Positions 41,132 through 50,343 of a DNA stretch of 55,686 nucleotides are shown in pieces (positions within the stretch are counted from its first letter, which is position 1; each line of letters opens with the position of its first letter). The stretch is from an uncultured Alphaproteobacteria bacterium (lineage in GTDB: Bacteria; Pseudomonadota; Alphaproteobacteria; RF32; CAG-239). A program made the position numbers and the translations under genes. The notes below the pieces were generated by a model. The model did not search any database, had not been told where the DNA came from, and saw only the letters and a program-made list of their open reading frames with translations. Location: the NCBI GenBank assembly GCA_944391445.1, contig CALXTL010000012.1, forward strand, positions 1-55,686, given 5' to 3'.

Positions 41132-41593
41132 TTAGTATTCTGCGCTGAGATAATCGGTGATCTGGTTGCCGAGGTAGTCATTGAAACTGACCGGGTCTGA
41201 AGTCATATCTTGAAGATTTTCCACTTTTTTATAACCAAAAGCGGCGCCGTCGTTGATCTGGACCAAGACGACTTCCAATGGTTTGGACAATTGATATGTT
41301 TCAATGAAGTTATTTTCTTCATCGTTTTGATAATTAATCAGAAACAGATTAAAATCATCAATAAATTCACGATCGTAAAGATTCTCAATCATTTCAATGG
41401 CTGCGGCGCAGGTGTAGCACGGTTCATCATTGTAAAAAACGTAAATGATTGATTTATTTTCATCAGTTTGTGAAGCGGCAAAATATTCTTGCAAGCCTTG
41501 CGACGGCATATATCCGTCCGTTGGCTCAACCTGAGCTTGGGCATATGAAGATAAGGCAACGGCGACGAACAGAGCCTGGATAATTCTGGACAT
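41132..41593 (-). CDS. Secreted thioredoxin-like protein with CYTC motif
   Basis: The 153-residue product has a signal peptide (…SSYAQAQ). A minimal thioredoxin fold follows: strand IIYVFYND, then CYTC, a helix, strand FNLFLINYQ, and SKPLEVVLVQI, in which the Pro fits the cis-Pro loop. The layout resembles the small ArsF-type redox proteins often found in gut bacteria. Probably periplasmic; partner unknown. AGGAGAAAG precedes the start. Confidence 0.65.
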   Translation of the reverse strand: MSRIIQALFVAVALSSYAQAQVEPTDGYMPSQGLQEYFAASQTDENKSIIYVFYNDEPCYTCAAAIEMIENLYDREFIDDFNLFLINYQNDEENNFIETYQLSKPLEVVLVQINDGAAFGYKKVENLQDMTSDPVSFNDYLGNQITDYLSAEY

Positions 41594-41649
41594 GATCTTT
41601 CTCCTATGAACCGGTGCCGGCTTTTTTCAGGAAAAGTCAGCTCCGGAAG

Positions 41650-43323
41650 TTATAACGGTTCACAGACTAGGCGCAGCCAGTCTGCGGCGTCCGCCGGCAA
41701 AAAGTCGCGCAGTTTGCGATAGACCTGTCGGTGATAGTCGTTGATCCATGTTACCTCGGCCGCGGTTAAGAGATATTTGTCGATGAGGGATTTATCAAGG
41801 GGTACCAGAGTCAGAGGTTCAAATTTCAGCATTGGGACGGGGCCGTCGTTGTCGGCCGGGACAACACAGACCAGATTTTCAATACGGATCCCGTAACTTT
41901 CTTCTTTGTAATAACCTGGTTCGATAGAGGTGATCATGCCGGCGTGCAATGGGCGTGTATTTTTAGCCGAAAGACTGAAAGGGCCTTCATGCACGGATAA
42001 AAAACAACCGACACCATGACCGGTGCCATGGCGGTATTCTTTGCCAAATTTCCAGAGCTGCGCCCGTGAAAGCGCATCTAAAGCGCAGCCGGGCGCTGCG
42101 TCGGGAAAATAAGCTGCGGCAGCGGCGATGTGCGCTTTCAGAACCTGTGTGTAAGAAGTGCGATGTTCATCCGTCGGTGTGCCGAGAGCAATGGTGCGGG
42201 TGACGTCGGTGGTGCCGTCTTCATATTGCGCGCCGCTGTCGAGCAGTAAAAGTGTGCCGTCGGCAAGTTTGCGGTTGGAAACGGGCGATGGCTGATAATG
42301 GACAATGGCTCCGTTTGCACCGGCGGCGGCAATGGTGCCAAAGCTTTCGGAATGGAATTTTTCTTGTTCTGCTCTGAAGGCGTGCAGTTGTTTGACAACG
42401 CCGAGTTCGTCCAGATTCTGGCGGTTTTGCTGCAGCCAAAATAAAAATTTGACCATGGCTGCGCCGTCGCGCAGGTGTGCTCTGCGGATGCCGGCCAGTT
42501 CAACCGGATTTTTGACAGCTTTCCAATTTTCGACGGGATCAGCAATATTGACGGTCTGCACTTTGTTTTTTTTCATCAGACTTATGATTTTTTGCGGTGT
42601 TTTGGCATAGGACATTCCGACAAGTTTTCCGCGGCAAGTTGCGGCTATGTCTTTGATTTGGCAAAGACTACCGTCCAGTCGGCAGACGTTACTGTTTTTG
42701 TCAATTAAAGCAAAGGCACGCAGAATCGGTGTGTCTGAGAGCACGTTTGAACGCAGATTGAGCAGCCAGGAAACGGAATCGCAGGCAGTGACGAGGTAGG
42801 CATCAAGCTTTTGTTCGTTGATAAAGCGGCTTAGGTAAGAAATTTTTTCTTCGGCAGAAATGCCGCAATTTTCAATTTTGTGTTCAAAAATATCCGCATC
42901 GTGTTTGGCCACGCGCATACCGCCAAAGCCTTTTTCTTCCGCAATAAAGAAGTGTTCAGGCATGAGCTTCTGCCAGGAATTTATTTCCGCGGCAGAATGA
43001 CACCAGGGATTATAGGCAATTTTGCACGGTTCGGAAAAGAATGCATTTATCCAGCTTCCTAATGATTCTCCGGTGCAGACAACATTGATTTCGGCCGGAT
43101 CGGTTTCACAAGCCGCCTGAAGTTCATATCTGCCGTCAACCAACAGAAAGGCTTTGTCTTTTAAAACCAATAATGTGCCGGCCGATCCGCTGAACCCGGT
43201 GAGGCGGTGCAGTTCGTTTTCTTCCGGGCGGATGTCTTGTCCTAAAAACATATTGCCGCGGGTGATGATGGCGGCGTCGTATCCGCGTTTTTGGATATAT
43301 TGTCTGAGATCAGAAAGCGTCAT
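41650..43323 (-). CDS. pepP: Xaa-Pro aminopeptidase (aminopeptidase P, M24B)
   Basis: Cleaves the N-terminal residue before proline. The 557-residue product has two creatinase-like N-terminal domains (LSDLRQYIQKRGYDAAIITRG; SRFINEQKLDAYLVTACDSVSWLLNLR) and a pita-bread catalytic domain. Metal ligands lie in LLLDSGAQYEDGTTDVTRT, GTGHGVGCFLSVHEGP, SIEPGYYKEESYGIRIENL. ATG 43323 begins 5 nt after prmA and has AAAGGT upstream; a longer in-frame reading lies inside prmA. The three-domain form is like eukaryotic cytosolic APP1 and common in alphaproteobacteria. Confidence 0.93.
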   Translation of the reverse strand: MTLSDLRQYIQKRGYDAAIITRGNMFLGQDIRPEENELHRLTGFSGSAGTLLVLKDKAFLLVDGRYELQAACETDPAEINVVCTGESLGSWINAFFSEPCKIAYNPWCHSAAEINSWQKLMPEHFFIAEEKGFGGMRVAKHDADIFEHKIENCGISAEEKISYLSRFINEQKLDAYLVTACDSVSWLLNLRSNVLSDTPILRAFALIDKNSNVCRLDGSLCQIKDIAATCRGKLVGMSYAKTPQKIISLMKKNKVQTVNIADPVENWKAVKNPVELAGIRRAHLRDGAAMVKFLFWLQQNRQNLDELGVVKQLHAFRAEQEKFHSESFGTIAAAGANGAIVHYQPSPVSNRKLADGTLLLLDSGAQYEDGTTDVTRTIALGTPTDEHRTSYTQVLKAHIAAAAAYFPDAAPGCALDALSRAQLWKFGKEYRHGTGHGVGCFLSVHEGPFSLSAKNTRPLHAGMITSIEPGYYKEESYGIRIENLVCVVPADNDGPVPMLKFEPLTLVPLDKSLIDKYLLTAAEVTWINDYHRQVYRKLRDFLPADAADWLRLVCEPL

Positions 43324-43327
43324 GTCT

Positions 43328-44191
43328 TTATACCTTTTGCAATAGCGCGGCGCGCCAGTTTTCAATGGAATAAGTTTTGACAGGGAGCAGCCCTTGTTTT
43401 TGATGTTCGGCCAAAACCCAGTCCTGCTGGTTGTCAACAAAACCGGAAATAACGGCATGCCCGCCGGGGCACAGACAGCGGGCCATGTCCGGTGCCATTT
43501 CGATCAGCGGCCGGGCCAGAATATTGGCCAAGATCAGATTATAGGGCGCATTAGCTTTAATGATTTCGGCCTGATAACCGTCGCTTTGTTCACAGATAAT
43601 GCGGTCAGTCAGCTTATTGGTTTGCAGATTGCTCTGTGTGACAAGCACGGCTTCTTCATCAATATCGACGGCAGTCAGCGTTGCGTTTGTCCATAACTTG
43701 GCTGCGGCCAAAGACAAGATGCCGGAGCCGGTGCCGACATCGAGAATATTTTGCGCTTTAAAACCTTTGTGGTACAGAGCGCTTATGGCGTTCAGACAGC
43801 AGCGGGTGGTGGGGTGATCAGAACCGAAAGCTGTTGCCGCATATATCTGCAGCGGGATTTTATCGGTTGCCGGCGCGTGTTTTTCGTGAATGCCATAGAT
43901 CATAAAGTCAGAAATTTCAAAAGGCGCAAATTCAATAACATAATCTTTGAGCCAGTTGGAGCTTTCCAGGTGTGTGATTTGATAGCGGGGCAAAACGATT
44001 TTGTGTCGGCGGGCCGTTTCCTTCATAACCTCTTCATTAAAAGAGCCGCTTTGATAACCGATATATTCATCGTGGCCGTCATCGGCATAGTTTTGCGCGG
44101 TGACTTCAAAAAAATTCTCCAGAAATTTAAGAAAAGCCGGTTCGGCTTCCGGTTGCGGAAAAAAACTGACCTGCCAGCAGCTGCTCATCAT
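43328..44191 (-). CDS. prmA: Ribosomal protein L11 methyltransferase
   Basis: SAM-dependent trimethylation of ribosomal protein L11. The 287-residue product has an L11-binding N-terminal domain and the Rossmann domain with LDVGTGSGILSLAAAKL (motif I), TAVDIDEEAVLVTQSNL and NLILANILARPLIEMAPDM (NLIL motif). FGSDHPTTRCCLNAI lies just before, where typical PrmA has FGTG.HPTT. Operon with pepP. Divergent from the lipoprotein gene at 44293. Confidence 0.93.
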   Translation of the reverse strand: MMSSCWQVSFFPQPEAEPAFLKFLENFFEVTAQNYADDGHDEYIGYQSGSFNEEVMKETARRHKIVLPRYQITHLESSNWLKDYVIEFAPFEISDFMIYGIHEKHAPATDKIPLQIYAATAFGSDHPTTRCCLNAISALYHKGFKAQNILDVGTGSGILSLAAAKLWTNATLTAVDIDEEAVLVTQSNLQTNKLTDRIICEQSDGYQAEIIKANAPYNLILANILARPLIEMAPDMARCLCPGGHAVISGFVDNQQDWVLAEHQKQGLLPVKTYSIENWRAALLQKV

Positions 44192-44292
44192 CGGGCGAAT
44201 TATCCTCGTGCGTTATAAATTTATTTACTAACGACAGTTTATAGTATAATAATTAAAAATAAATTTAATTCCGATATTGAATGAGGCCGGTT

Positions 44293-45054
44293 ATGAAAAA
44301 AATACTGATGCTGCTGTCGCTGAGTTTTCTGGCAGGTTGTCTGCGTGCAGAGAATTATGACATCTTCGGTTTCAGAAACGATATTTTTGTGATGGCTGAC
44401 GGCTACCGGATTAAGTTTTATGAGCAGGAAGAAACTCTGCTTGAAAGCAAAATGGTGGAAGAGACGAATTTTAAGTTCAACGAGGCTCAAACGGTTGACA
44501 AAGGATATTCTGTTTTGAGCAGCAAGCTTTATCGTAAAGATATTTATGCTCAGGCATGGGTTCGGCCAAATAAAAACGGTGTTTTGTCCAGCCCGGGGCT
44601 GCCGTGTAAGTTTTCCGCGCAGGAAAAGTATCATTTGATCGGTCAGATAGAAATTGATGGCGTTATATATCGTCTGGTTCCCGACCAAATAGATGATTTT
44701 GCTTTTTTGATTGATGAGGATGGTAAATTCTACGGTCGCGGCGGGCAAATCAAGGGTAACTATTTTATTTTGACGGAAGGCGAATTTTTCCCTTATCCGA
44801 AAGATTTGCGCATGGAGGAGGTTAATGTCAGCCGTGCCGAACAGAGCAAGCCGGTGCAGGGCTTTGACGTGAAGTACGACGGCGTGCGGCTGGATCGTAT
44901 CTGGTTTACGTATCTGGATTATGAAGGCAGCGATACCGGCCGGTTTGAAAATATCAGCTTTCCCAACAAACCTGGTTTGATTACAATTAACGGCATCAAT
45001 ATGCGCGTGCTGCAGGCTGATGACCAAAAGATCACCTATATGCTGCTGAAATAA
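44293..45054 (+). CDS. Lipoprotein of unknown function
   Basis: The 253-residue product has a lipobox LAGC (Cys16) after a short basic and hydrophobic signal. The mature part is β-rich with many aromatic and acidic residues and no recognised domain (FGFRNDIFVMADGYRIKFYEQ, SSKLYRKDIYAQAWV, RIWFTYLDYEG). Start ATG 44293 has GAGG 6 nt upstream; the in-frame ATG at 44281 has none. Predicted to sit at the inner face of the outer membrane. Confidence 0.7.
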   Translation: MKKILMLLSLSFLAGCLRAENYDIFGFRNDIFVMADGYRIKFYEQEETLLESKMVEETNFKFNEAQTVDKGYSVLSSKLYRKDIYAQAWVRPNKNGVLSSPGLPCKFSAQEKYHLIGQIEIDGVIYRLVPDQIDDFAFLIDEDGKFYGRGGQIKGNYFILTEGEFFPYPKDLRMEEVNVSRAEQSKPVQGFDVKYDGVRLDRIWFTYLDYEGSDTGRFENISFPNKPGLITINGINMRVLQADDQKITYMLLK

Positions 45055-45115
45055 GCGCGATAACAGCAATTTTGTATCCGGCATTAAACGTCGTTGTTCG
45101 GTCTGTAAAAAAATC

Positions 45116-45144
45116 TTGCACCCGAAAAATGTTTGTTGTATAAG
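45116..45144 (+). promoter_or_regulatory. yebC promoter
   Basis: TTGCAC (45116-45121), a 17-nt spacer and TATAAG (45139-45144), about 45 nt before the yebC start. Confidence 0.7.
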
Positions 45145-45191
45145 ACTTGCGAGTTTTTATAACAAAAATTTTTTGGATGAGGAATTAACAT

Positions 45192-45950
45192 ATGTCTGGA
45201 CATTCCCAATTTAAAAACATTATGTATCGCAAAGGCGCACAAGATGCCAAAAAAGCCAAAATGTTTGCCAAGCTGGCTCGCGATATTACGATCGCGGCCA
45301 AAAGCGGCTTGCCGGAACCCGATAAAAACCCGCGGCTGCGTTTGGCCATTCAGGCTGCCCGCGCCGAAAGCATGCCTAAAGACAATATTGAGCGTGCCAT
45401 AGCCAAGGCCAGTCAGACAGCCGGCGGCGCCGATTATGTTTCTGCCCGCTATGAAGGGTTTGGTCCTGGTAAAGTGGCGGTTATTGTTGAGGCAATGACC
45501 GATAATAAAAATCGCACTGCCGGCAATGTCCGCACTATTTTCGGCAAACGCGGCGGCGTGATGGGCGAAAGCGGCTCGGTTACCTTTAATTTTGAGCGGA
45601 TCGGATTTATCGAATACCCGCTTGCGGCCGCCGATGCCGACAAAATGTTTGAAGCGGCTTTGGAAGCCGGTGCCAATGATGTCATCAGCGATGACGAGCA
45701 TCACGATATTGAAACTTTGCCTGATGATCTGAATGCCGTGACCGAAGCTTTGGAAAAGACTTTCGGTACACCCTCGGCTTCACGTTTGGATTGGAAACCG
45801 ACGGTGAAAACCGCCGTTGCCGATTTGGAAACAGCTCAAAAGTTTTTTGACTTTGTTGATGCTTTGGAAGATGATGACGACGTGCAGCGTGTTTATCATA
45901 ACGCGGAGATTTCCGACGAGATTATGCAAAAACTGAATCCTGAGGAATAA
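45192..45950 (+). CDS. yebC: YebC/PmpR-family protein
   Basis: The 252-residue product opens MSGHSQFKNIMYRKGAQDAKKAKMF and has RAESMPKDNIERAIAKA, YEGFGPGKVAVIVEAMTDNKNRT and DVISDDEHHDIET, all typical. Long described as a transcriptional regulator near ruvCAB, the family has more recently been linked to relief of ribosome stalling on proline-rich stretches. A GGATGAGG ribosome site precedes the ATG. A terminator-like hairpin follows. Confidence 0.96.
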   Translation: MSGHSQFKNIMYRKGAQDAKKAKMFAKLARDITIAAKSGLPEPDKNPRLRLAIQAARAESMPKDNIERAIAKASQTAGGADYVSARYEGFGPGKVAVIVEAMTDNKNRTAGNVRTIFGKRGGVMGESGSVTFNFERIGFIEYPLAAADADKMFEAALEAGANDVISDDEHHDIETLPDDLNAVTEALEKTFGTPSASRLDWKPTVKTAVADLETAQKFFDFVDALEDDDDVQRVYHNAEISDEIMQKLNPEE

Positions 45951-45972
45951 ACATCGTTTTTTTGATGATTTT

Positions 45973-46012
45973 ATCCGTCGTTCGTTTTATACTGCGAACG
46001 GCGGATTTTTTT
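45973..46012 (+). terminator. Terminator or attenuator between yebC and ruvC
   Basis: Twelve-base-pair stem atccgtcgttcg / cgaacggcggat with one G·T pair and a 10-nt loop, then seven T residues. The T-run ends only 15 nt before the ruvC ATG. No separate ruvC promoter fits in between, so partial read-through from yebC is likely. Confidence 0.85.
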
Positions 46013-46027
46013 GTATAAGAGGAAAAT

Positions 46028-46513
46028 ATGGTCAAAATTATGGGATTGGATCCGAGCTTGTCTTCAACCGGCTGGGGGATTATTGAGGTTGAGAATAACC
46101 GTCTGCGTTATGTGGCGGACGGCTTTATTCCGACATCGCCGAAGATGCCGATTGCAGAACGTCTGGCAATTATTCATAAAACGCTGGCCGAAGTGATTGC
46201 CTTGTATCGTCCGGATGAAGCCGCTATTGAGCAGGTCTTTTTAAATGATAATCCAACCTCGACCATCAAGCTCGGTATGGCACGCGGCGTGGTGATTTTG
46301 GCACCGGCATTGGCGGGAATTCCGGTGACTGAATATGAGCCCAATAAGATTAAAAAAGCGGTGGTGGGCGTTGGCAAGGCAGATAAGCACCAGGTCGAGA
46401 CAATGGTAAAAATTCTGTTGCCGGGTTGCAAACCTAAAAATAACGATTCATCCGATGCATTATCTATGGCTATTTGTCATAATTCGTATCGTGGTTATAA
46501 GGAGGCGCTATGA
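46028..46513 (+). CDS. ruvC: Holliday junction resolvase RuvC
   Basis: Cuts Holliday junctions after RuvAB branch migration. The 161-residue product has the RNase H-like acidic residues in GLDPSLSSTGWGII, AAIEQVFLNDNP and DSSDALSMAICH. KKAVVGVGKADKHQV is the DNA-binding region. AGAGG precedes the ATG. The stop overlaps the next gene by 4 nt. Confidence 0.96.
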   Translation: MVKIMGLDPSLSSTGWGIIEVENNRLRYVADGFIPTSPKMPIAERLAIIHKTLAEVIALYRPDEAAIEQVFLNDNPTSTIKLGMARGVVILAPALAGIPVTEYEPNKIKKAVVGVGKADKHQVETMVKILLPGCKPKNNDSSDALSMAICHNSYRGYKEAL

Positions 46514-47208
46514 TTGCGGCTATCAGCAAAGAAGTGCGCGAATTGCTGGCAAATGATCATACCGGGCACGGATTTGCACATGTGGAAAGAGTATGTGCTT
46601 TGGCTGAAAGGCTGGCTGAAGCCGAAAAAGCAGATATGCAGATTGTGATGTTGGCGGCGTTGCTGCATGATGTTGACGATTATAAACTTTTTGGGGCTGA
46701 ATGCGCCGAAAAACTGATCAATGCGCGGCAGATTATGCATAAATATGCGGTTGCGCCGGCGTGTGAGGAAAGAGTTTGCGAGATTATCCGCACGATGGGC
46801 TATTCCAGAGCGTTAGCCGGAATCCGCCCTCAGAGTTTGGAGGGAAAAATTGTTTCGGATGCCGATATGCTGGATGCCATCGGCGCGGTGGGGACAATTC
46901 GCTGTCTGGCTTATGCGTTGGCTCGTTGTGAGACGGTTGTGTTTGATCCGCGTGTTTTTCCGGATACGGAGATGGATGCGGCTACTTATAAACAAGCCGG
47001 ACGGAAAAGCGACAACTTTATTAATCATTATTTTGAAAAACTGTTGCGTCTCAAAGATATGCTGTTTACGGATACGGCTCGGGCGGAAGCCGAGCTGCGC
47101 CACCGATTTATGATTGATTTTCTGCGCGAATTTTTCCGCGAACATAATTGTCCGGAGTGGCTTGTTTATTTGGAAAATTATATGCAGAACAAAGGCAAAG
47201 CGGCCTGA
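46510..47208 (+). CDS. HD-domain phosphohydrolase (YedJ-like)
   Basis: The 232-residue product has the HD-superfamily metal ligands in HTGHGFAHVERV, LAALLHDVDDYK and VSDADMLDAIGAVGTIR. The layout and IRTMGYSR phrase match the YedJ-like group of small HD hydrolases, whose substrate is unsettled. It is placed between ruvC and ruvA and translationally coupled to ruvC (ATGA overlap). This may be a simple hitchhiker or a nucleotide-handling partner in repair. Confidence 0.8.
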   Translation: MIAAISKEVRELLANDHTGHGFAHVERVCALAERLAEAEKADMQIVMLAALLHDVDDYKLFGAECAEKLINARQIMHKYAVAPACEERVCEIIRTMGYSRALAGIRPQSLEGKIVSDADMLDAIGAVGTIRCLAYALARCETVVFDPRVFPDTEMDAATYKQAGRKSDNFINHYFEKLLRLKDMLFTDTARAEAELRHRFMIDFLREFFREHNCPEWLVYLENYMQNKGKAA

Positions 47209-47301
47209 GAATTTTTTATTTTGAGAAAAAAACAAAAAGCTCTTGTTTCAGTAAGGCTTTTTGGCTAGGATATTGACAAGTTTGTTTGAGGAAATACATC
47301 T

Positions 47302-47961
47302 ATGATTGCAAAATTACGCGGCAAGATTGATTCTATCGGCGAAGATTTTTGTGTTATCGACGTTAACGGCGTCGGATATCTGGTTTTTGCTTCGGCCAAG
47401 ACGCTGGGACGTCTTGTCCCCGGGGCGGAGACTTCTCTGACAATTGAAACCGTGGTACGCGAAGACAGCATCTCGTTATTTGGTTTTGGAGATGCCTGGG
47501 AAAAAGAATGGTTCACAACTTTGACCAAAGTTCAAGGCGTCGGTGCGAAAGTTTGTTTGGCTATTTTATCTGTTTTGTCGCCCAAGCAATTGTCACAGGC
47601 CGTTGCCGCACAGGATAAAACAATGTTTACGCGCGCCAACGGAGTCGGTCCGAAATTGGCGGCCCGGATTGTGACGGAACTGAAAGATAAAATTGTAACC
47701 ATTCCGGTAGGGGAGTTTGCCAAAGAGATGGATTATCAAGGAATGACACCGGACGAACAAACTGAAAATTATGAAGACACGCTGGCCGTCAGGGCGGAAG
47801 ATCCGTCTTTGATGGAAGACGCTATTTCGGCGCTGGTTAATCTCGGTTATCAGCGTCTGGAAGCATATCGTGCTGTAAATCAGGCGCTGATGCAGGCTCC
47901 GGATGCCGACATGAGCGAGCTGATCCGCCTGGCGCTGAAAGAATTTGTCAAGAAGGACTAA
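47302..47961 (+). CDS. ruvA: Holliday junction helicase subunit RuvA
   Basis: Tetrameric junction-binding partner of RuvB. The 219-residue product has an N-terminal OB fold (MIAKLRGKIDSIGEDFCVIDVNGVGYLV). Two helix-hairpin-helix motifs follow (TKVQGVGAKVCLAILSVL; ANGVGPKLAARIVTELKDK), then a flexible linker and the RuvB-binding domain III (EDAISALVNLGYQRLEAYRAV). Length typical. Confidence 0.97.
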   Translation: MIAKLRGKIDSIGEDFCVIDVNGVGYLVFASAKTLGRLVPGAETSLTIETVVREDSISLFGFGDAWEKEWFTTLTKVQGVGAKVCLAILSVLSPKQLSQAVAAQDKTMFTRANGVGPKLAARIVTELKDKIVTIPVGEFAKEMDYQGMTPDEQTENYEDTLAVRAEDPSLMEDAISALVNLGYQRLEAYRAVNQALMQAPDADMSELIRLALKEFVKKD

Positions 47962-47967
47962 TGAATA

Positions 47968-49020
47968 ATGATTGACGACGAACGGATTGTGAGTCCGAAA
48001 AAGCAGAGTGAAGACGAATCCGCACTGAATGCGCCGGTCAATCTGCGGCCGACTTCTTTGGCCGATTTTGTCGGGCAAAAAACGGTATGCGAAAATCTGA
48101 AGGTATTTATTGAAGCCGCCAAGAGCCGTCGTGAGGCTTTGGATCATGTTTTGCTTTTTGGACCGCCCGGATTGGGCAAAACAACACTGGCTTCAATTGT
48201 GGCCAAAGAGCTCGGGGTTGGGTTTCGGGCAACGTCGGCGCCGATGATTTCCAAGTCCGGCGATTTGGCCGCAATCCTGACTAATCTTGAACGCAATGAT
48301 GTTTTGTTTATTGATGAAATTCATCGTCTGAACCCTGCGATTGAGGAAGTTTTATATTCGGCAATGGAGGATTTTCAGCTGGATCTGATTATCGGCGAAG
48401 GTCCTTCGGCAAGGTCGGTGCGTATTGATCTGCAGCCGTTTACTCTGGTTGGTGCAACCACACGCTCGGGTATGTTGTCTACACCATTGCGCGAACGTTT
48501 CGGCATACCGCTCCGGCTGGACTTCTATTCTCCCGAAGATTTGAAAAAGATTGTTTTACGCGGCGCACATTTGCTCGGAATGCCGCTTTCAGATGTCGGG
48601 GCGCTGGAGATTGCCAAGCGTTCCCGGGGGACACCGCGTGTGGCCGGCCGTTTGTTGCGCCGAGTGCGCGATTTCGGCGCTGTTTGCGGTGCGGCGGAGA
48701 TTGACAATAAAATTGCCGACAGTGCTTTAAAGCGTTTGGATGTCGATGATATGGGGCTTGATGCTTTTGACCGCCGTTATTTGAACTGCATTGTGCAAAA
48801 TTACGGAGGCGGGCCGGTTGGCGCTGATACCTTGGCGGCTGCATTGTCTGAGGAAAGAGACACTATTGAGGAAGTTATCGAGCCTTTTTTACTCAAGCTT
48901 GGTTTGTTGCAGCGGACGCCGCGCGGCCGCGTGATTTCTGATTTAGGGTGTCAGTATCTTGGTGTGCCAAAGCTGAAAAAAGACAAAGTTTCGGCTCAAT
49001 TGGATCTGTTAGATAATTGA
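47968..49020 (+). CDS. ruvB: Holliday junction helicase subunit RuvB
   Basis: AAA+ motor for branch migration. The 350-residue product has [20 protein letters not shown], Walker [13 protein letters not shown], Walker [18 protein letters not shown], sensor 1 [11 protein letters not shown] and the arginine-finger region [17 protein letters not shown] winged-helix C-terminus ([13 protein letters not shown]) follows. It starts 6 nt after ruvA. Confidence 0.98.
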   Translation: MIDDERIVSPKKQSEDESALNAPVNLRPTSLADFVGQKTVCENLKVFIEAAKSRREALDHVLLFGPPGLGKTTLASIVAKELGVGFRATSAPMISKSGDLAAILTNLERNDVLFIDEIHRLNPAIEEVLYSAMEDFQLDLIIGEGPSARSVRIDLQPFTLVGATTRSGMLSTPLRERFGIPLRLDFYSPEDLKKIVLRGAHLLGMPLSDVGALEIAKRSRGTPRVAGRLLRRVRDFGAVCGAAEIDNKIADSALKRLDVDDMGLDAFDRRYLNCIVQNYGGGPVGADTLAAALSEERDTIEEVIEPFLLKLGLLQRTPRGRVISDLGCQYLGVPKLKKDKVSAQLDLLDN

Positions 49021-49038
49021 TTTTGAAAGAGGTTGTTT

Positions 49039-49485
49039 ATGATTGTCAAACCAGTTTCTCCGGCTTGCGGAGAGTTACAAGATGGTGTTTTTTTATTTCC
49101 GGTTCGCGTATATTTTGAAGATACCGATGCCGGCGGAATTGTTTATTATGCCAATTATCTGAAGTTTGCCGAACGGGCACGGACGGAATTTATCCGTTCA
49201 ATCGGTGTCAGGCAGCAGGATAGTTTGGAGAATGAAGATAAATACGGTTTTGTGGTTCGCCATTGCGATGTCGATTATTTGGCGCCGGCTGTTCTGGATG
49301 ACGAACTGATTGTCAGCTGCCGGGTAACGTCTGTGGCTGGTGCGCGGATTGAAATGCACCAGGATATTACTCGCGGCGATCAGCTTTTGGTCAGTCTGGA
49401 TGTCAAAGCGGCCTATGTTTCTTTTAAGAATAAGCGGCCAACCAGAATTCCGGAAGAGATGATGAGTAAGATTCAGACATTCTGA
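49039..49485 (+). CDS. ybgC: Acyl-CoA thioesterase YbgC
   Basis: Hot-dog-fold thioesterase of the Tol-Pal cluster, 148 residues. Active-site block VRVYFEDTDAGGIVYYANYLKFAERARTEF has the catalytic Asp, then VVRHCDVDYLAPAVLDDEL. ATG 49039 is preferred because AAGAGG lies 6 nt upstream; the TTG at 49033 directly abuts that site. It may act on acyl-ACP or acyl-CoA near phospholipid synthesis. First of ybgC-tolQRA. Confidence 0.93.
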   Translation: MIVKPVSPACGELQDGVFLFPVRVYFEDTDAGGIVYYANYLKFAERARTEFIRSIGVRQQDSLENEDKYGFVVRHCDVDYLAPAVLDDELIVSCRVTSVAGARIEMHQDITRGDQLLVSLDVKAAYVSFKNKRPTRIPEEMMSKIQTF

Positions 49486-49603
49486 ATACAGCTGTTCAGA
49501 AAATTATGCCGTAATAATAATATATTAATTGAATCTTTAAGATTTTGTGCTAAATTCCCGATAAAATTTGTGAAATCTTTAATGAAAAAGGTATTGTTTT
49601 GCT

Positions 49604-50341
49604 ATGGAAACAGAAGTTGTACAAGAAGTTGCCAATCAAATGACAATGTGGGATCTGGTTTGGGCTTCGGATATGGTGACCAAGGTGGTGATGATCGGTT
49701 TGATTGCCGCGTCAGTATGGTCTTGGGCCATTATTTTTGAAAAATGGGGTGTGCTGCGTCAGCTGAAGTTACGTTCACAAAAATTTGAAGAGCGTTTTTG
49801 GTCTGGTGGTTCGCTTGACCGGCTGTATGAGACGATCGGCAATCATCCGGCTGATCCGATGGCGGCTATGTTTGTTTCTGCCATGCGGGAATGGAAGCGC
49901 ACTAATATTTTGAAGTCAAAAACCGATCGCGGTTTGCGAGGAGTTTCTTTGCAACAGCGTATTGAAAAAGCCATGACTGTTTCCATGGAAAAAGAGTTAG
50001 ATGAGTTGGATAACAGACTCGGCTTTTTGGCGTCAACCGGTTCAGTGGCGCCATTGGTTGGTTTGTTTGGTACGGTATGGGGCATTATTAACAGCTTTAA
50101 TGCTATTGCCGCTACACAGAGCAACTCGCTGGCGGCCATGGCTCCCGGCATTGCCGAAGCATTGTTTACCACTGCTTTCGGGCTGATTGCGGCTATTCCG
50201 GCCGTGGTTGCTTATAATAAGATTTGTTCGGATATTGATAAATATGCCAAACGTATGGAAAATTTTATGGCGGAATTTTCAAGTATTTTGTCGCGGGAAA
50301 TTGATAATACCGCCATCAAAGCGGAAATGGCCGGAGAATAA
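49604..50341 (+). CDS. tolQ: Tol-Pal system proton-channel subunit TolQ
   Basis: MotA/TolQ/ExbB-family inner-membrane channel, 245 residues. It has three membrane helices: WDLVWASDMVTKVVMIGLIAASVW, then LGFLASTGSVAPLVGLFGTVWGIINSF and GIAEALFTTAFGLIAAIPAVVAYN. The Thr/Ala-lined helices 2 and 3 are as expected. A possible promoter (TTGAAT, 16 nt, TAAATT) lies at 49529-49556. The tolR start is 2 nt after the stop. Confidence 0.95.
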   Translation: METEVVQEVANQMTMWDLVWASDMVTKVVMIGLIAASVWSWAIIFEKWGVLRQLKLRSQKFEERFWSGGSLDRLYETIGNHPADPMAAMFVSAMREWKRTNILKSKTDRGLRGVSLQQRIEKAMTVSMEKELDELDNRLGFLASTGSVAPLVGLFGTVWGIINSFNAIAATQSNSLAAMAPGIAEALFTTAFGLIAAIPAVVAYNKICSDIDKYAKRMENFMAEFSSILSREIDNTAIKAEMAGE

Positions 50342-50343
50342 TT

